Shown piece by piece: positions 1 to 7,931 of a stretch of DNA of 64,000 nt (its first letter is position 1; every line of letters begins with the position of its first letter). The stretch comes from an uncultured Aquimarina sp. (lineage in GTDB: Bacteria > Bacteroidota > Bacteroidia > Flavobacteriales > Flavobacteriaceae): positions 186,001-250,000 of the forward strand of contig CANMMM010000004.1 in assembly GCA_947498935.1 (NCBI GenBank). The letters run 5' to 3'. Under the pieces are notes generated by a model. It did no database searches and had not been told where the DNA came from. It was given only the letters and a program-made list of their open reading frames with translations. Made by a program: the position numbers and the translations under genes.

Positions 1-1339
1 TTCCTATACTTAGTTGTAGTACTAAGGAGTCAAAAAGCTGACTTATACTATAGGCTATTCCACTAGTAGTGATGCTTACTAGTGTATAAGGCAATAAATC
101 AGAAAGCTGTCTGATCGCTGAATACCTAATAAATTGCTGTGTATAATAGGTGTTTGCAAAAAAACTGATAAAAGAAACCAGTACATATCCGATACTCATC
201 CATAGCAATCCATAGCGATACGTCGCTATGATAGCGATAATGGTGAGCGAATTTTTGATAAATTCTAATTTCAGAAATAAGTCAGAACGCCCTTTGGCAT
301 TTAAGAAATTTAGATTTATATACTGCAATGGATGAAAAATGATTTCTAGAGAAAGCACTTGCAATAAAATTACCGTAGGCATCCATTTTTCCGTGAGTAA
401 TACTAAGATGATGGGTTTGGCATAAATGATAAGCATCACAATGATTGGCAGTAGTATAAATCCCGTAAGTTTTACACTTCTTTCTAATAGCTTTTTTACT
501 TTGGTATCATCATCAATCACTTTGATCAAAATAGGAAAAGTTACACTTTGTAAGATGTTAGTAATAAGCGTAGCAGGAATTTGTTTAAACAAAGTCGCTC
601 TGGTAAAATAGCCCAGTTCTTCTGCTTTGTATATTTTTCCAATAATGATTAGGTAGCTATTTTTAAAGAACGTCTTAAGTAACTCTGAAACCATTAATTT
701 AGAACCAAACCCGAATAAGGACTTGAATGATTCTTTATCGAATACCCAACTGGGTTTCCATTGGTTCAGTACCCAATACAGTAATGCCATTGTAGTACTT
801 CTAATGAGTGACTGATACACTAATGCCCATACTCCATATCCATTCATAGCCATATAAATACCTATGATACCTCCTAAGAGTGCAGATGAGATATTAATAA
901 TAGCCAGTGTTTTAAAATCTATTTTAGTAGTGATATATGCTTTGTGTACGATCGTCGTAGATACAATAATCACATTGATACTACTCATTCGTATAATGTC
1001 TACTAATAATGAAGTATCATAAAAATCAGCAATAAGACCTGCACTGGCATAAAGTGCTAGATACAAAGCGCAACCGATAATGATATTAAAAAAGAAAATA
1101 GTAGAATAATCAGATTGGGTTACTGTTTTCTTTTGCACCAAGGCCGTAAAAAAACCACTGTCTACCACAGATTGTGAGATCGCAATAAAGATAGCGATCA
1201 TGCCGATTAATCCATAATCTTCAGGCATTAATATTCTAGCTAATACAATGCCTAAAATGAATTGAATTAGTAATGTAGAGAGTTTATCGATGCTGCTCCA
1301 AATGAGTCCTGTTGTTGTTTTTTGTTTTAAAATACTCAC
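1..1339 (-). CDS. Polysaccharide flippase, Wzx/WzxC-like (3' end outside window)
   Basis: My reading of the reverse strand gives an uninterrupted frame of about 446 residues that runs off the left edge. It has repeated hydrophobic segments and begins VSILKQKTTTGLIW, then LARILMPEDYGLIGM, which is typical of the polysaccharide biosynthesis/MATE-like flippases that move lipid-linked O-antigen or exopolysaccharide units across the inner membrane. The start is GTG at 1339; an in-frame stop lies a few codons upstream and no ATG lies between. It is 36 nt downstream of the WlbA-like gene on the same strand, so it probably transports the glycan made with that sugar. Family is clear; substrate is inferred. 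Confidence 0.85.
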   Translation of the reverse strand, partial: MSILKQKTTTGLIWSSIDKLSTLLIQFILGIVLARILMPEDYGLIGMIAIFIAISQSVVDSGFFTALVQKKTVTQSDYSTIFFFNIIIGCALYLALYASAGLIADFYDTSLLVDIIRMSSINVIIVSTTIVHKAYITTKIDFKTLAIINISSALLGGIIGIYMAMNGYGVWALVYQSLIRSTTMALLYWVLNQWKPSWVFDKESFKSLFGFGSKLMVSELLKTFFKNSYLIIIGKIYKAEELGYFTRATLFKQIPATLITNILQSVTFPILIKVIDDDTKVKKLLERSVKLTGFILLPIIVMLIIYAKPIILVLLTEKWMPTVILLQVLSLEIIFHPLQYINLNFLNAKGRSDLFLKLEFIKNSLTIIAIIATYRYGLLWMSIGYVLVSFISFFANTYYTQQFIRYSAIRQLSDLLPYTLVSITTSGIAYSISQLFDSLVLQLSIG

Positions 1340-1375
1340 GAAATAATGAAGATGATTTGTGTTTTATAATTGTCG

Positions 1376-2347
1376 TTACAAGCGTACTTTTTGAGTGTCA
1401 GAAATTCTGTTCATCATCGGATGGTATTCTCCTTTTAATGGAGAAAGTTCAGCGTTTCTGATATCGTGTACGAGTTGTATAGAAGGTTTGGCATCAGTAA
1501 GTCCAAATCCATTGCCTTTGATAATTTCTTGGTAGCTTTTTGTGTGTAATTCTGTAAAGCCACTACTGAATTCGATTTCCTCGCCATCTACCATGATGGA
1601 TCGATAGGTTCTTTGGTTTCTAAGTTTTACCGTTTCAGGAATCATAGTATAATCAATAGATAAAAACCAACGTACCCGTGCTCTTTCGAGTTCTAAACAC
1701 CCAGAAGCACTGAATAAGTCATTTTGATGTACGGTGTTTTCTGTAACACCCCCAAAAATCCATAATAGCATATCAAAAAAGTGAATACCAATATTTGTAG
1801 CTACTCCTCCGGATTTTGCGATTTCTCCTTTCCAAGAATTGTTATACCAGTTTCCTCTAGAAGTCAGATAGGTAAGGTCTACATTGTATATTTTATCTTT
1901 TGGTCCTTTGTCTATCTTTTCTTTCAGTGCGATAATACTATCATGCAATCGTAGTTGTAGAATCGTATTTACTTTTTTAGCACATTCTCGTTCGATCTCT
2001 ATAAGTGGCTGTATATTCCATGGGTTTAATACCAGTGGTTTTTCGCAGATAGCATTGGCTCCCTGTCGTAGTGCCATCCGTATATGTGCATCATGTAGGT
2101 AATTAGGCGTACAGATGCTTACATAATCTAGTGTAATTCCTTTACGTCTTTTTAGCTTTTCGATATGTCTGTCGAAACGTTCGAATTCTACAAAGAAAGA
2201 AGCTTCTGGGAAATAGCTGTCTAATACACCGACACTGTCGAATCTATCCAGCGCAGCTAGTAATTTATTATCAGTTTCTTTAATCGCTTTTAAGTGCTTA
2301 GGTGCTACATATCCTGCAGCTCCAATCAAGGCAAAATTTTTATGCAT
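1376..2347 (-). CDS. wlbA: WlbA/WbpB-like UDP-sugar 3-dehydrogenase (Gfo/Idh/MocA family)
   Basis: 323 aa, cytoplasmic. The N-terminus carries a Rossmann nucleotide-binding turn (ALIGAAGYVAPKHL, residues 7-19) as in WlbA enzymes, the family EKP motif at 102-104 (Lys103 expected to act in catalysis) and a conserved His near 189 in NIGIHFFD. WlbA/WbpB oxidises the 3-position of UDP-N-acetylglucosaminuronate on the way to diacetamido-uronic acids of O-antigens. The acetyltransferase of the same pathway lies 84 nt upstream and a flippase downstream. The aminotransferase and 6-dehydrogenase of the pathway are not in view. Specificity is inferred from similarity and the WlbB neighbour. Confidence 0.86.
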   Translation of the reverse strand: MHKNFALIGAAGYVAPKHLKAIKETDNKLLAALDRFDSVGVLDSYFPEASFFVEFERFDRHIEKLKRRKGITLDYVSICTPNYLHDAHIRMALRQGANAICEKPLVLNPWNIQPLIEIERECAKKVNTILQLRLHDSIIALKEKIDKGPKDKIYNVDLTYLTSRGNWYNNSWKGEIAKSGGVATNIGIHFFDMLLWIFGGVTENTVHQNDLFSASGCLELERARVRWFLSIDYTMIPETVKLRNQRTYRSIMVDGEEIEFSSGFTELHTKSYQEIIKGNGFGLTDAKPSIQLVHDIRNAELSPLKGEYHPMMNRISDTQKVRL

Positions 2348-2431
2348 AACTCATCGTTTTTTTAATAGTTTGAATACGTTAGTTATTAATAAAGTGTGGG
2401 GAACGATTATTTAGATTGTGTATACGAACGT

Positions 2432-3007
2432 TTATATTTTGACTACTTTATTGTTTTCCAAGCGGTATTGTTCATGGCTTTCAGGGCAAACAGCCATTCC
2501 ATTAGGGTCGAAATTCAGGCGATGTCCATATTCACTCATCCAGCCTATTTGTTTAGAAGGGTTGCCCACCACCAATGCATAGGAGCCAATATCTTTAGTT
2601 ACTACAGCACCCGCACCAATAAAGGCATAAGGGCCAATATCATTACCACATACGATGGTAGCATTGGCTCCAATCGTTGCTCCTTTGCCTACATTCGTTT
2701 TGGTATACATACCACGTCTATTCACACCACTTCTAGGGTTTGTAACATTGGTAAAAACACATGAAGGTCCTAAAAATACATCATCATCGCAGGTGACACC
2801 CGTATATACAGATACATTGTTCTGTATTTTTACATTATTACCCAGTCGCACATCTGGAGAGATCACTACGTTCTGTCCGATATTACATTGTTTACCGATA
2901 GCAGCGTCTCTCATGATATGAGAAAAGTGCCATATCTTAGTGCCTTCTCCAATGGTAGCGCCTGTATCTATGACTGCAGTTTCGTGAGAAAAATAGCTTA
3001 CTTCCAT
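2432..3007 (-). CDS. wlbB: WlbB/WbpD-like UDP-amino-sugar N-acetyltransferase
   Basis: 191 aa, made almost entirely of left-handed beta-helix hexapeptide repeats (IGEGTKIWHFSHI, IGQNVVISPDVRLG, IGANATIVCG). The C-terminal VVGNPSKQIGWMSEYGHRL is the hallmark ending of WlbB/WbpD 3-N-acetyltransferases, which use acetyl-CoA to acetylate the 3-amino group of UDP-2-acetamido-3-amino-2,3-dideoxyglucuronate. Expected to be a cytoplasmic trimer. It lies directly upstream of the WlbA-like gene, in the same order of pathway steps seen in O-antigen loci. Start ATG at 3007 gives a full-length enzyme. Confidence 0.88.
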   Translation of the reverse strand: MEVSYFSHETAVIDTGATIGEGTKIWHFSHIMRDAAIGKQCNIGQNVVISPDVRLGNNVKIQNNVSVYTGVTCDDDVFLGPSCVFTNVTNPRSGVNRRGMYTKTNVGKGATIGANATIVCGNDIGPYAFIGAGAVVTKDIGSYALVVGNPSKQIGWMSEYGHRLNFDPNGMAVCPESHEQYRLENNKVVKI

Positions 3008-3051
3008 TTATTCAGTTTTGTGTTTAAGTTGTACGTTTATTTATGATGTCT

Positions 3052-3624
3052 CTATAGCCAGAAAATTACAGACATAGAGTGTTGTAAATGATTGGCATTA
3101 CCAGCCGTATTATCATCTATAGAGAACTTTCCTAATGTCTGAAAGTTCAGCCAAGTATAGGTGCTGATTTTTACATTCGTACCCGTACCTACATTGATCG
3201 TGTTATTGATAATTTCATTAAAAAAATTGCCACCCCATCCAGCAGCTACATAAATATTATATTTAGCATGTCTAGGGTCTAACCAATAGTTAGAACAGTA
3301 ATTTTTAGCCATAATATCGATGGCGATATAATTGATTTCTTCTTGATTAATCTCGCTGTTGATTATCTTTCCTTGGCTAAAACTGTTTAAAGAAACTGCT
3401 GCTTCGATACCAAAATCATATGCGAATCTTTTTTCTATAGATACTTTTATAAGCCTCGATAGGTTCCAATTTTCTTCTATGTTTAGCAATTCATCAAATC
3501 GACTACCAGAGTTATCTATGATATTTACACCAGTACCCAGTACCCACGAATCATTTTCCTGTCCATAGACAAAACTCAGTTGTGTGATCAAAAAAAATAA
3601 GATGCATATACCGATCGTATTCAT
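3052..3624 (-). CDS. Predicted small outer-membrane beta-barrel protein, unknown function
   Basis: 190 aa. Residues 1-21 form a signal peptide ending FVYGQ. The mature part alternates polar and hydrophobic residues in amphipathic strands and ends in a terminal strand with a C-terminal aromatic/hydrophobic pattern (HSMSVIFWL), as expected of Bam-inserted barrels. I do not recognise a named family. It is co-directional with the wlb genes, 44 nt upstream of wlbB, so it could be transcribed with them, but a role in polysaccharide export is only a guess from position. Confidence 0.6.
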   Translation of the reverse strand: MNTIGICILFFLITQLSFVYGQENDSWVLGTGVNIIDNSGSRFDELLNIEENWNLSRLIKVSIEKRFAYDFGIEAAVSLNSFSQGKIINSEINQEEINYIAIDIMAKNYCSNYWLDPRHAKYNIYVAAGWGGNFFNEIINNTINVGTGTNVKISTYTWLNFQTLGKFSIDDNTAGNANHLQHSMSVIFWL

Positions 3625-4224
3625 ACAAAAGAGCCTTCTTTTTAGTGGTTATTATCATGTAATTAACTGGCTTAAGAAGTACAGTAAAAAGTAAGTAATA
3701 AGTATGCGCTAGAGGTATTTTAGTTAAAAGCATATCGACTCATCACTATTCAACATTGTAAAGATGAATATGTATACGTTCATTATTTTACTGAAACTTC
3801 AAGCATCTAATTCCATTTTCTAGCGAATGGGGTGCTAGATTGTAATTTGATGATGTGTACATTTTTTACATGTACTAGATTGAACACATTATAGTACTTA
3901 ATAGTCCAAAATTGCAGTAATAGATATGTTTACGCGTTAGTAGTTTATGTTGTAAATTTAGTTGAATTTTCCCTTAGTTGGTTACTGTTAATCCGCAAAA
4001 TACGTATCTTAATTACATAATTAACAGTATTTTAAAACAAAACTTGTGAGTTTTTTCTTATTTTAAAGACGTGCTTTCGTGTAGATAAATTACTAGTATA
4101 AAAACTTCCTGTTAGCCCCTATTAAGTAAATTAGCAAATCAATATCTTATTATAACTATGATATACTACTACTGATTTCAGTAACTACAGTTGTTATGAG
4201 TAGATTAAAAGTAAATTAATTTTT
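3625..4224. other. Intergenic region between divergent genes, no gene seen
   Basis: Very AT-rich 600 bp. It should hold the promoter of the leftward polysaccharide-locus genes, but I see no clean TAnnTTTG box for it. One short inverted repeat is visible (GTACAT at 3857-3862 with ATGTAC at 3870-3875). No supportable small ORF. Confidence 0.4.
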
Positions 4225-4257
4225 TTGACGCTGTTTGTAACATTTACTGTAGTTTTG
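4225..4257 (+). promoter_or_regulatory. Candidate Bacteroidetes-type promoter
   Basis: A -7 box TAGTTTTG at 4250-4257 is preceded 22 nt upstream by TTG (4225-4227). The spacing is at the long edge of the Flavobacterium consensus. Transcription would start near 4263, about 10 nt before the ATG at 4273, so this promoter supports that ATG rather than the upstream TTG start. Confidence 0.35.
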
Positions 4258-4272
4258 TCGTCTTTTTTAGGT

Positions 4273-4848
4273 ATGAAAAAAGTATGGATTTATGTTAGCT
4301 TGATGGGAATTCCATTTGTTCATCGAGCGCAGTCATTAGAACTTGTAGATACAAGTACTGATGCACAATTAGGAATCAAGGGAAAATTTATGATGTTGCA
4401 AAATGGGATACAATATCACACATTAAATGGTGTTGATACTATGGCAACGGATTCAAAGGAGCAAGAAGAACAGACTACGGCTAAGCCAAAGGCTAGAACC
4501 ACTCCTGTCGTAGATGTAGCAGACTCATCGACTGTAGCAGATGATTTACTAGAAGTAGTAACTACAGCTACTAGTGATATGAAACCTAAGTTTGCTAAAT
4601 TTCAGCATTATCATCGTTCTAAGGCATCATTATCAGCTAGTGAGACTTATCTAGATGATACGACCCAAGAAAACAGAGAAAAGTCATTAACCGAATTAAT
4701 GTATTGGAGGTATAAAGAAGCTGTAATCACAGATGGTGATAAGGGCACAGCTGTAAAAATAGTTACTAGTAGAAGCTCGCATACAGTTGCAAATACATTA
4801 GCAAATCAGTTAGAAACAATGGGCATAATCAATAAAATTATCGAATAA
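4273..4848 (+). CDS. Hypothetical secreted protein
   Basis: 191 aa from the ATG at 4273. I chose it because it begins MKKVWIYVSLMGIPFVHRAQS, a plausible Sec signal, and because the likely promoter lies between it and the upstream TTG. The mature protein has a low-complexity Thr/Ala/Lys/Asp segment (about residues 60-105) and ends with KGTAVKIVTSRSSHTVANTLANQLETMG, a basic/polar segment that could be a small folded domain. No family recognised. It stands alone, followed by a terminator-like structure. Confidence 0.55.
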   Translation: MKKVWIYVSLMGIPFVHRAQSLELVDTSTDAQLGIKGKFMMLQNGIQYHTLNGVDTMATDSKEQEEQTTAKPKARTTPVVDVADSSTVADDLLEVVTTATSDMKPKFAKFQHYHRSKASLSASETYLDDTTQENREKSLTELMYWRYKEAVITDGDKGTAVKIVTSRSSHTVANTLANQLETMGIINKIIE

Positions 4849-4870
4849 AAATTACTATTACTTACCGTAG

Positions 4871-4907
4871 ACGGTGAATTGCGTCTACAAAGTTGTTCAC
4901 CGTTTTA
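4871..4907 (+). terminator. Terminator-like hairpin, possibly part of an attenuator
   Basis: ACGGTGAA (4871-4878) pairs with TTCACCGT (4896-4903), followed by a short T run. An alternative stem, GTAGACG (4867-4873) with CGTCTAC (4882-4888), shares bases with the first and cannot form together with it. It lies 33 nt before the next start codon. Confidence 0.4.
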
Positions 4908-4935
4908 ATCAATTATTAAATTTTATAGCATAAAA

Positions 4936-5226
4936 ATGATAACAGAGCATGCGATTCTTCAAGTGAAAGAAGGTGAATCTGCAGATTTCGAACGTTCTTT
5001 TTTACAGGCACAGACAATTATTGCTTCTATGAAAGGCTATTTAGGGCATGAACTTCATCGCGATGTAGAAACAGCAGGTAGGTACCTGCTTTTAGTACGT
5101 TGGGAAACTATAGAGGACCATCAAATAGGTTTTAGACAGTCAGCAGCATATCGTGAGTGGAGTCGTCTATTGCATCACTTTTATTATCCATTTCCAGAAG
5201 TGACTCATTTTACAAGAATAGTCTAA
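4936..5226 (+). CDS. Antibiotic biosynthesis monooxygenase (ABM) domain protein
   Basis: 96 aa, one ABM (dimeric alpha/beta barrel) domain covering the whole protein. It has the family pattern: an N-terminal strand (EHAILQVKEG), a helix, FLQAQTIIASMKGYLGHELHRD, then YLLLVRWETIEDHQIGFRQSAAYREW and a final PEVTHF strand. Members include quinol monooxygenases and heme-degrading enzymes, but many are uncharacterised. No cofactor-specific residues allow a firm substrate call. It is a single gene followed by copies of two intergenic repeat families. Confidence 0.85.
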   Translation: MITEHAILQVKEGESADFERSFLQAQTIIASMKGYLGHELHRDVETAGRYLLLVRWETIEDHQIGFRQSAAYREWSRLLHHFYYPFPEVTHFTRIV

Positions 5227-5254
5227 ATCATATCCCATGTGGGATTATTTATTT

Positions 5255-5341
5255 GGGCGTTTCCCAAGAGTCGGGCTATTCGTTGCAATTCCTCGCACCT
5301 CCTGCGTCGGGCTGTGGGATTTACACTGCTATCCCTAACGC
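5255..5341 (+). repeat. Intergenic repeat family 1, copy 1 (subtype A)
   Basis: 87 bp beginning GGGCGTTTCCC and ending CTATCCCTAACGC. The ends are partly complementary (GCGTT/AACGC). The centre has the TTGCAATTCCTCGC and GGGCTGTGGGATTT boxes shared with copies 2, 3 and 5. It starts 28 bp after the ABM gene's stop, in the sense direction. Confidence 0.85.
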
Positions 5342-5420
5342 ATTTTAGGATTTGATTTCTTAAAGAAAAAAAATTCTAGTTGTTACAGATGTATTTAAGT
5401 AACAACTAGAAATTAGTATT

Positions 5421-5520
5421 GAAGTGGTTTGCACTTTTTTGATTTCAGCAAAAAACAAAGATTTTGCGATCAAATGCAGTGATTTTTGAGCAGTATAAAG
5501 CGCTACGGAACTCAAACTTC
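5421..5520 (+). repeat. Intergenic repeat family 2, copy A
   Basis: About 100 bp starting AAGTGGTTTGCAC and ending GCGCTACGGAACTCAAAC. It matches copies at 21891 and 57064 through shared boxes GATTTCAGC, AAGATTTTG, GATCAAAT and GGAACTCAAA. It lies between the convergent ABM and histidine kinase genes. Confidence 0.8.
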
Positions 5521-5526
5521 TCTGTT

Positions 5527-7731
5527 TTATCCCGCCTGTAGATGGCTTTCAATTGCGAATTTTAGTTCTTCCTTGCTGAGTGGTTTATTGATCAAATCAT
5601 TCATGCCAGCATTTCTACAAGCATCCTCTACTTCACTAAGCTCTGATGCTGTTAATGCGATGATAGGGGTTTTTTTATTAAATTCTCTAATTTGTAATGT
5701 CGCTTGCATACCGTCTAAGACAGGCATATTAATATCCATTAATACTAAATCAAACTTTTCTTTTTTTAGCATTTCTACTGCTTCATGGCCATTTTCAGCA
5801 ATTAAGCTTTCGCAACTGATATTTTGTAGTAGCTTTTTTGTAACTACTTGATTGATTTTATTGTCTTCGGCAATCAGAATTTTAGCAGAAAGCGGGTCAG
5901 ATAGTTGTGATAGCTTAGGATTGTCTATGTCGATAGTTAGTGGAGAACTAATGGCTACTTCTACATCAAAAAAGAAAGTGCACCCTACATCTGTAGTATC
6001 TTTTAATTGGATCGTACTACCCATTAATTGCACTATTTTTTTTACGATCGATAAGCCGAGTCCTGTACCTTTTTTGTCTTCGAACACAGAAGCTTCTAAT
6101 TGTGTAAACTCTTCGAATACATATTCTTTTTGATGGTTTGGAATACCGATACCGTTATCTTCAATTTCAAAACGAATAGAAACTGTTTTAGCATTTTTAG
6201 ACAACAGTTTGGTACGGAGCGTGATCATGCCATTATCGGTAAACTTAATTGCATTTCCAATCAGATTGATCAATACTTCTGATATTCTAAGCGAATCGAT
6301 CTCTACTAAGTTAGGAATGGTATGATCGTATTCCAATCGTAATTGATTTTGTTTTTGTTCGGATTGATATTCAAAAGATGCTAAGATATTTGTAGCCAAC
6401 TGTACTAAGTTTACAGGGCTAGTATCTAACGTAATTTCTTTATTGCTAATTTTGCTAACCTTTAAGACTTTGTTGACCAAATTCAGCAAGTGATCTGCAG
6501 AAAAGCTTAAGGAATTAAGCAGCTTTTGATCCTTCTCTGATTGATTGTTTTCTTTTAATATAGAGCAAATACCAATAACACCATACAGTGGGGTTCTTAA
6601 TTCATGACTAATGGTAGAGATGAATTGAGATTTTACTTTACTTAATTTTTCTGCATGATTTTTGGCTTCTGATAACTCTAGGTTTTTTTGTGCTAAAATC
6701 TCGCTGGTTCGCTTTTTAGAAATATAACCTCTGTAATAAAAGAAGAATATACCAAAAAGAAAAATACAACCTGTAATAGAAATATAGATAATGATTTTGT
6801 TATTTCTGGCAATATCCATTAATAGTATTTTTTCCTTTCTATTGGCTTCTAATTTTTGTTGGTACTCTTTGACTTTAAATTTGATTTTAGCAACCTCTTG
6901 ATTTTTTAGTTTGGCATTGTCGAAGATAGAACGTTCATTTTCTTGTAATTTTTTTAAATCTTCGATGACTTTTGGAAAATTCTGTAACTGCTCATATGCT
7001 TCCGATCGATATGTGTATATAAAGCTCTTTCCTTTGGGCCAATAATTAATTCTTTCTATCAATTGTTCTGCCTTGTCGAATAGCTCAATAGCTTTATTGA
7101 GAATTCCTTGGTGCGTAAACAATCGGGCTTTTGCAATATACAGGGCGGCCATGTTTGAATCTAGGGGAGGGGCAGTACTTGTAGCAATTAATTGATCTAC
7201 CTCTTCTATGTGTTGTGCCGCTTCTGTAAACTTTTCGAGATCTAAATACGTCCATATCATATTGATCATAGGCGTCTGATAATTCGTAACAAATGCACTT
7301 TCTTTGGCTAATTGTACTGCTTTTTGGTAATAAAAAATTGCATTATCATAGTCTTTGTTTGCATGATGATAATGAGCGCCTAAGCAGTGTAGGATATAAG
7401 GTAGATATACCTTTTCATTGGTTTGTTCTGCATATTTTAGTGCGGTTAATAAATGTTCTTCAGCATTTTCGAAATCCAGAATTTCATTTTGGATCAATCC
7501 CATTGTGAAATATGAATAGGATAAGTAATGCGCATTGTCGATCTTATGTGCGTAAGCAGCGCCTCTAAAAGCGAGTTCTAAAGCTTGGTACATATTGTTC
7601 TGCTTCCTCAGGCTATCAGAAGTTTTTAAAATCTTTTCTAGACTTTCTATTTTCTCAAAAGGGAGATTGCCCTGCGAAAAAATGGGGAAGCAGTAAGTGA
7701 CAAGAATGATAAGTAGTGTAATTTTTTTCAA
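5527..7731 (-). CDS. TPR-containing hybrid sensor histidine kinase
   Basis: 734 aa, inner-membrane sensor. Order: signal peptide 1-20; TPR-like helical repeats about 40-265 in the periplasm; a basic coiled coil 275-305; one membrane helix about 312-334; HisKA with the phospho-acceptor His376 in STISHELRTPLYG; HATPase_c with N box (NLIGNAIKFTDNG, near 489-501), DNGIGIP and GTGLGLSIV; then a receiver domain (about 616-730) with the acidic pocket at AEDN, Asp666 in LMDINMP and Lys716. Autophosphorylation and relay to the internal receiver are expected, but no output regulator is adjacent. A paralogue lies 200 bp upstream with the same layout. Confidence 0.93.
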   Translation of the reverse strand: MKKITLLIILVTYCFPIFSQGNLPFEKIESLEKILKTSDSLRKQNNMYQALELAFRGAAYAHKIDNAHYLSYSYFTMGLIQNEILDFENAEEHLLTALKYAEQTNEKVYLPYILHCLGAHYHHANKDYDNAIFYYQKAVQLAKESAFVTNYQTPMINMIWTYLDLEKFTEAAQHIEEVDQLIATSTAPPLDSNMAALYIAKARLFTHQGILNKAIELFDKAEQLIERINYWPKGKSFIYTYRSEAYEQLQNFPKVIEDLKKLQENERSIFDNAKLKNQEVAKIKFKVKEYQQKLEANRKEKILLMDIARNNKIIIYISITGCIFLFGIFFFYYRGYISKKRTSEILAQKNLELSEAKNHAEKLSKVKSQFISTISHELRTPLYGVIGICSILKENNQSEKDQKLLNSLSFSADHLLNLVNKVLKVSKISNKEITLDTSPVNLVQLATNILASFEYQSEQKQNQLRLEYDHTIPNLVEIDSLRISEVLINLIGNAIKFTDNGMITLRTKLLSKNAKTVSIRFEIEDNGIGIPNHQKEYVFEEFTQLEASVFEDKKGTGLGLSIVKKIVQLMGSTIQLKDTTDVGCTFFFDVEVAISSPLTIDIDNPKLSQLSDPLSAKILIAEDNKINQVVTKKLLQNISCESLIAENGHEAVEMLKKEKFDLVLMDINMPVLDGMQATLQIREFNKKTPIIALTASELSEVEDACRNAGMNDLINKPLSKEELKFAIESHLQAG

Positions 7732-7931
7732 TAGGGGTTTGGGGTTTAGGGGGTTACGTAAGCTGTTTTTAATTTAATGCGATTTGTTTCATTTTTTCAT
7801 ATGTATAACAATTAGATGGGTTAAAACCCTAATTTTTTTATTCGTAAAACGTATTATATAATGTAAAAGTAACATTTACTTCTGTTTATAAGAAAAAAAC
7901 AGGGGTAAATTCTCTAATAATTAGCAGTTTG

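Noticed and set aside
334-341. KMSKS loop of MetG written as KLSTS (residues 334-341 of the protein, not window positions)
   Set aside because: A known variant in this family, so not an anomaly.
3551-3733. 60-codon minus ORF at the start of the barrel gene
   Set aside because: Overlaps the barrel gene's signal peptide in another frame; no conserved pattern.
5157-5348. 63-codon ORF overlapping the ABM gene and repeat 1
   Set aside because: Out of frame with the ABM gene and partly encoded by the repeat.
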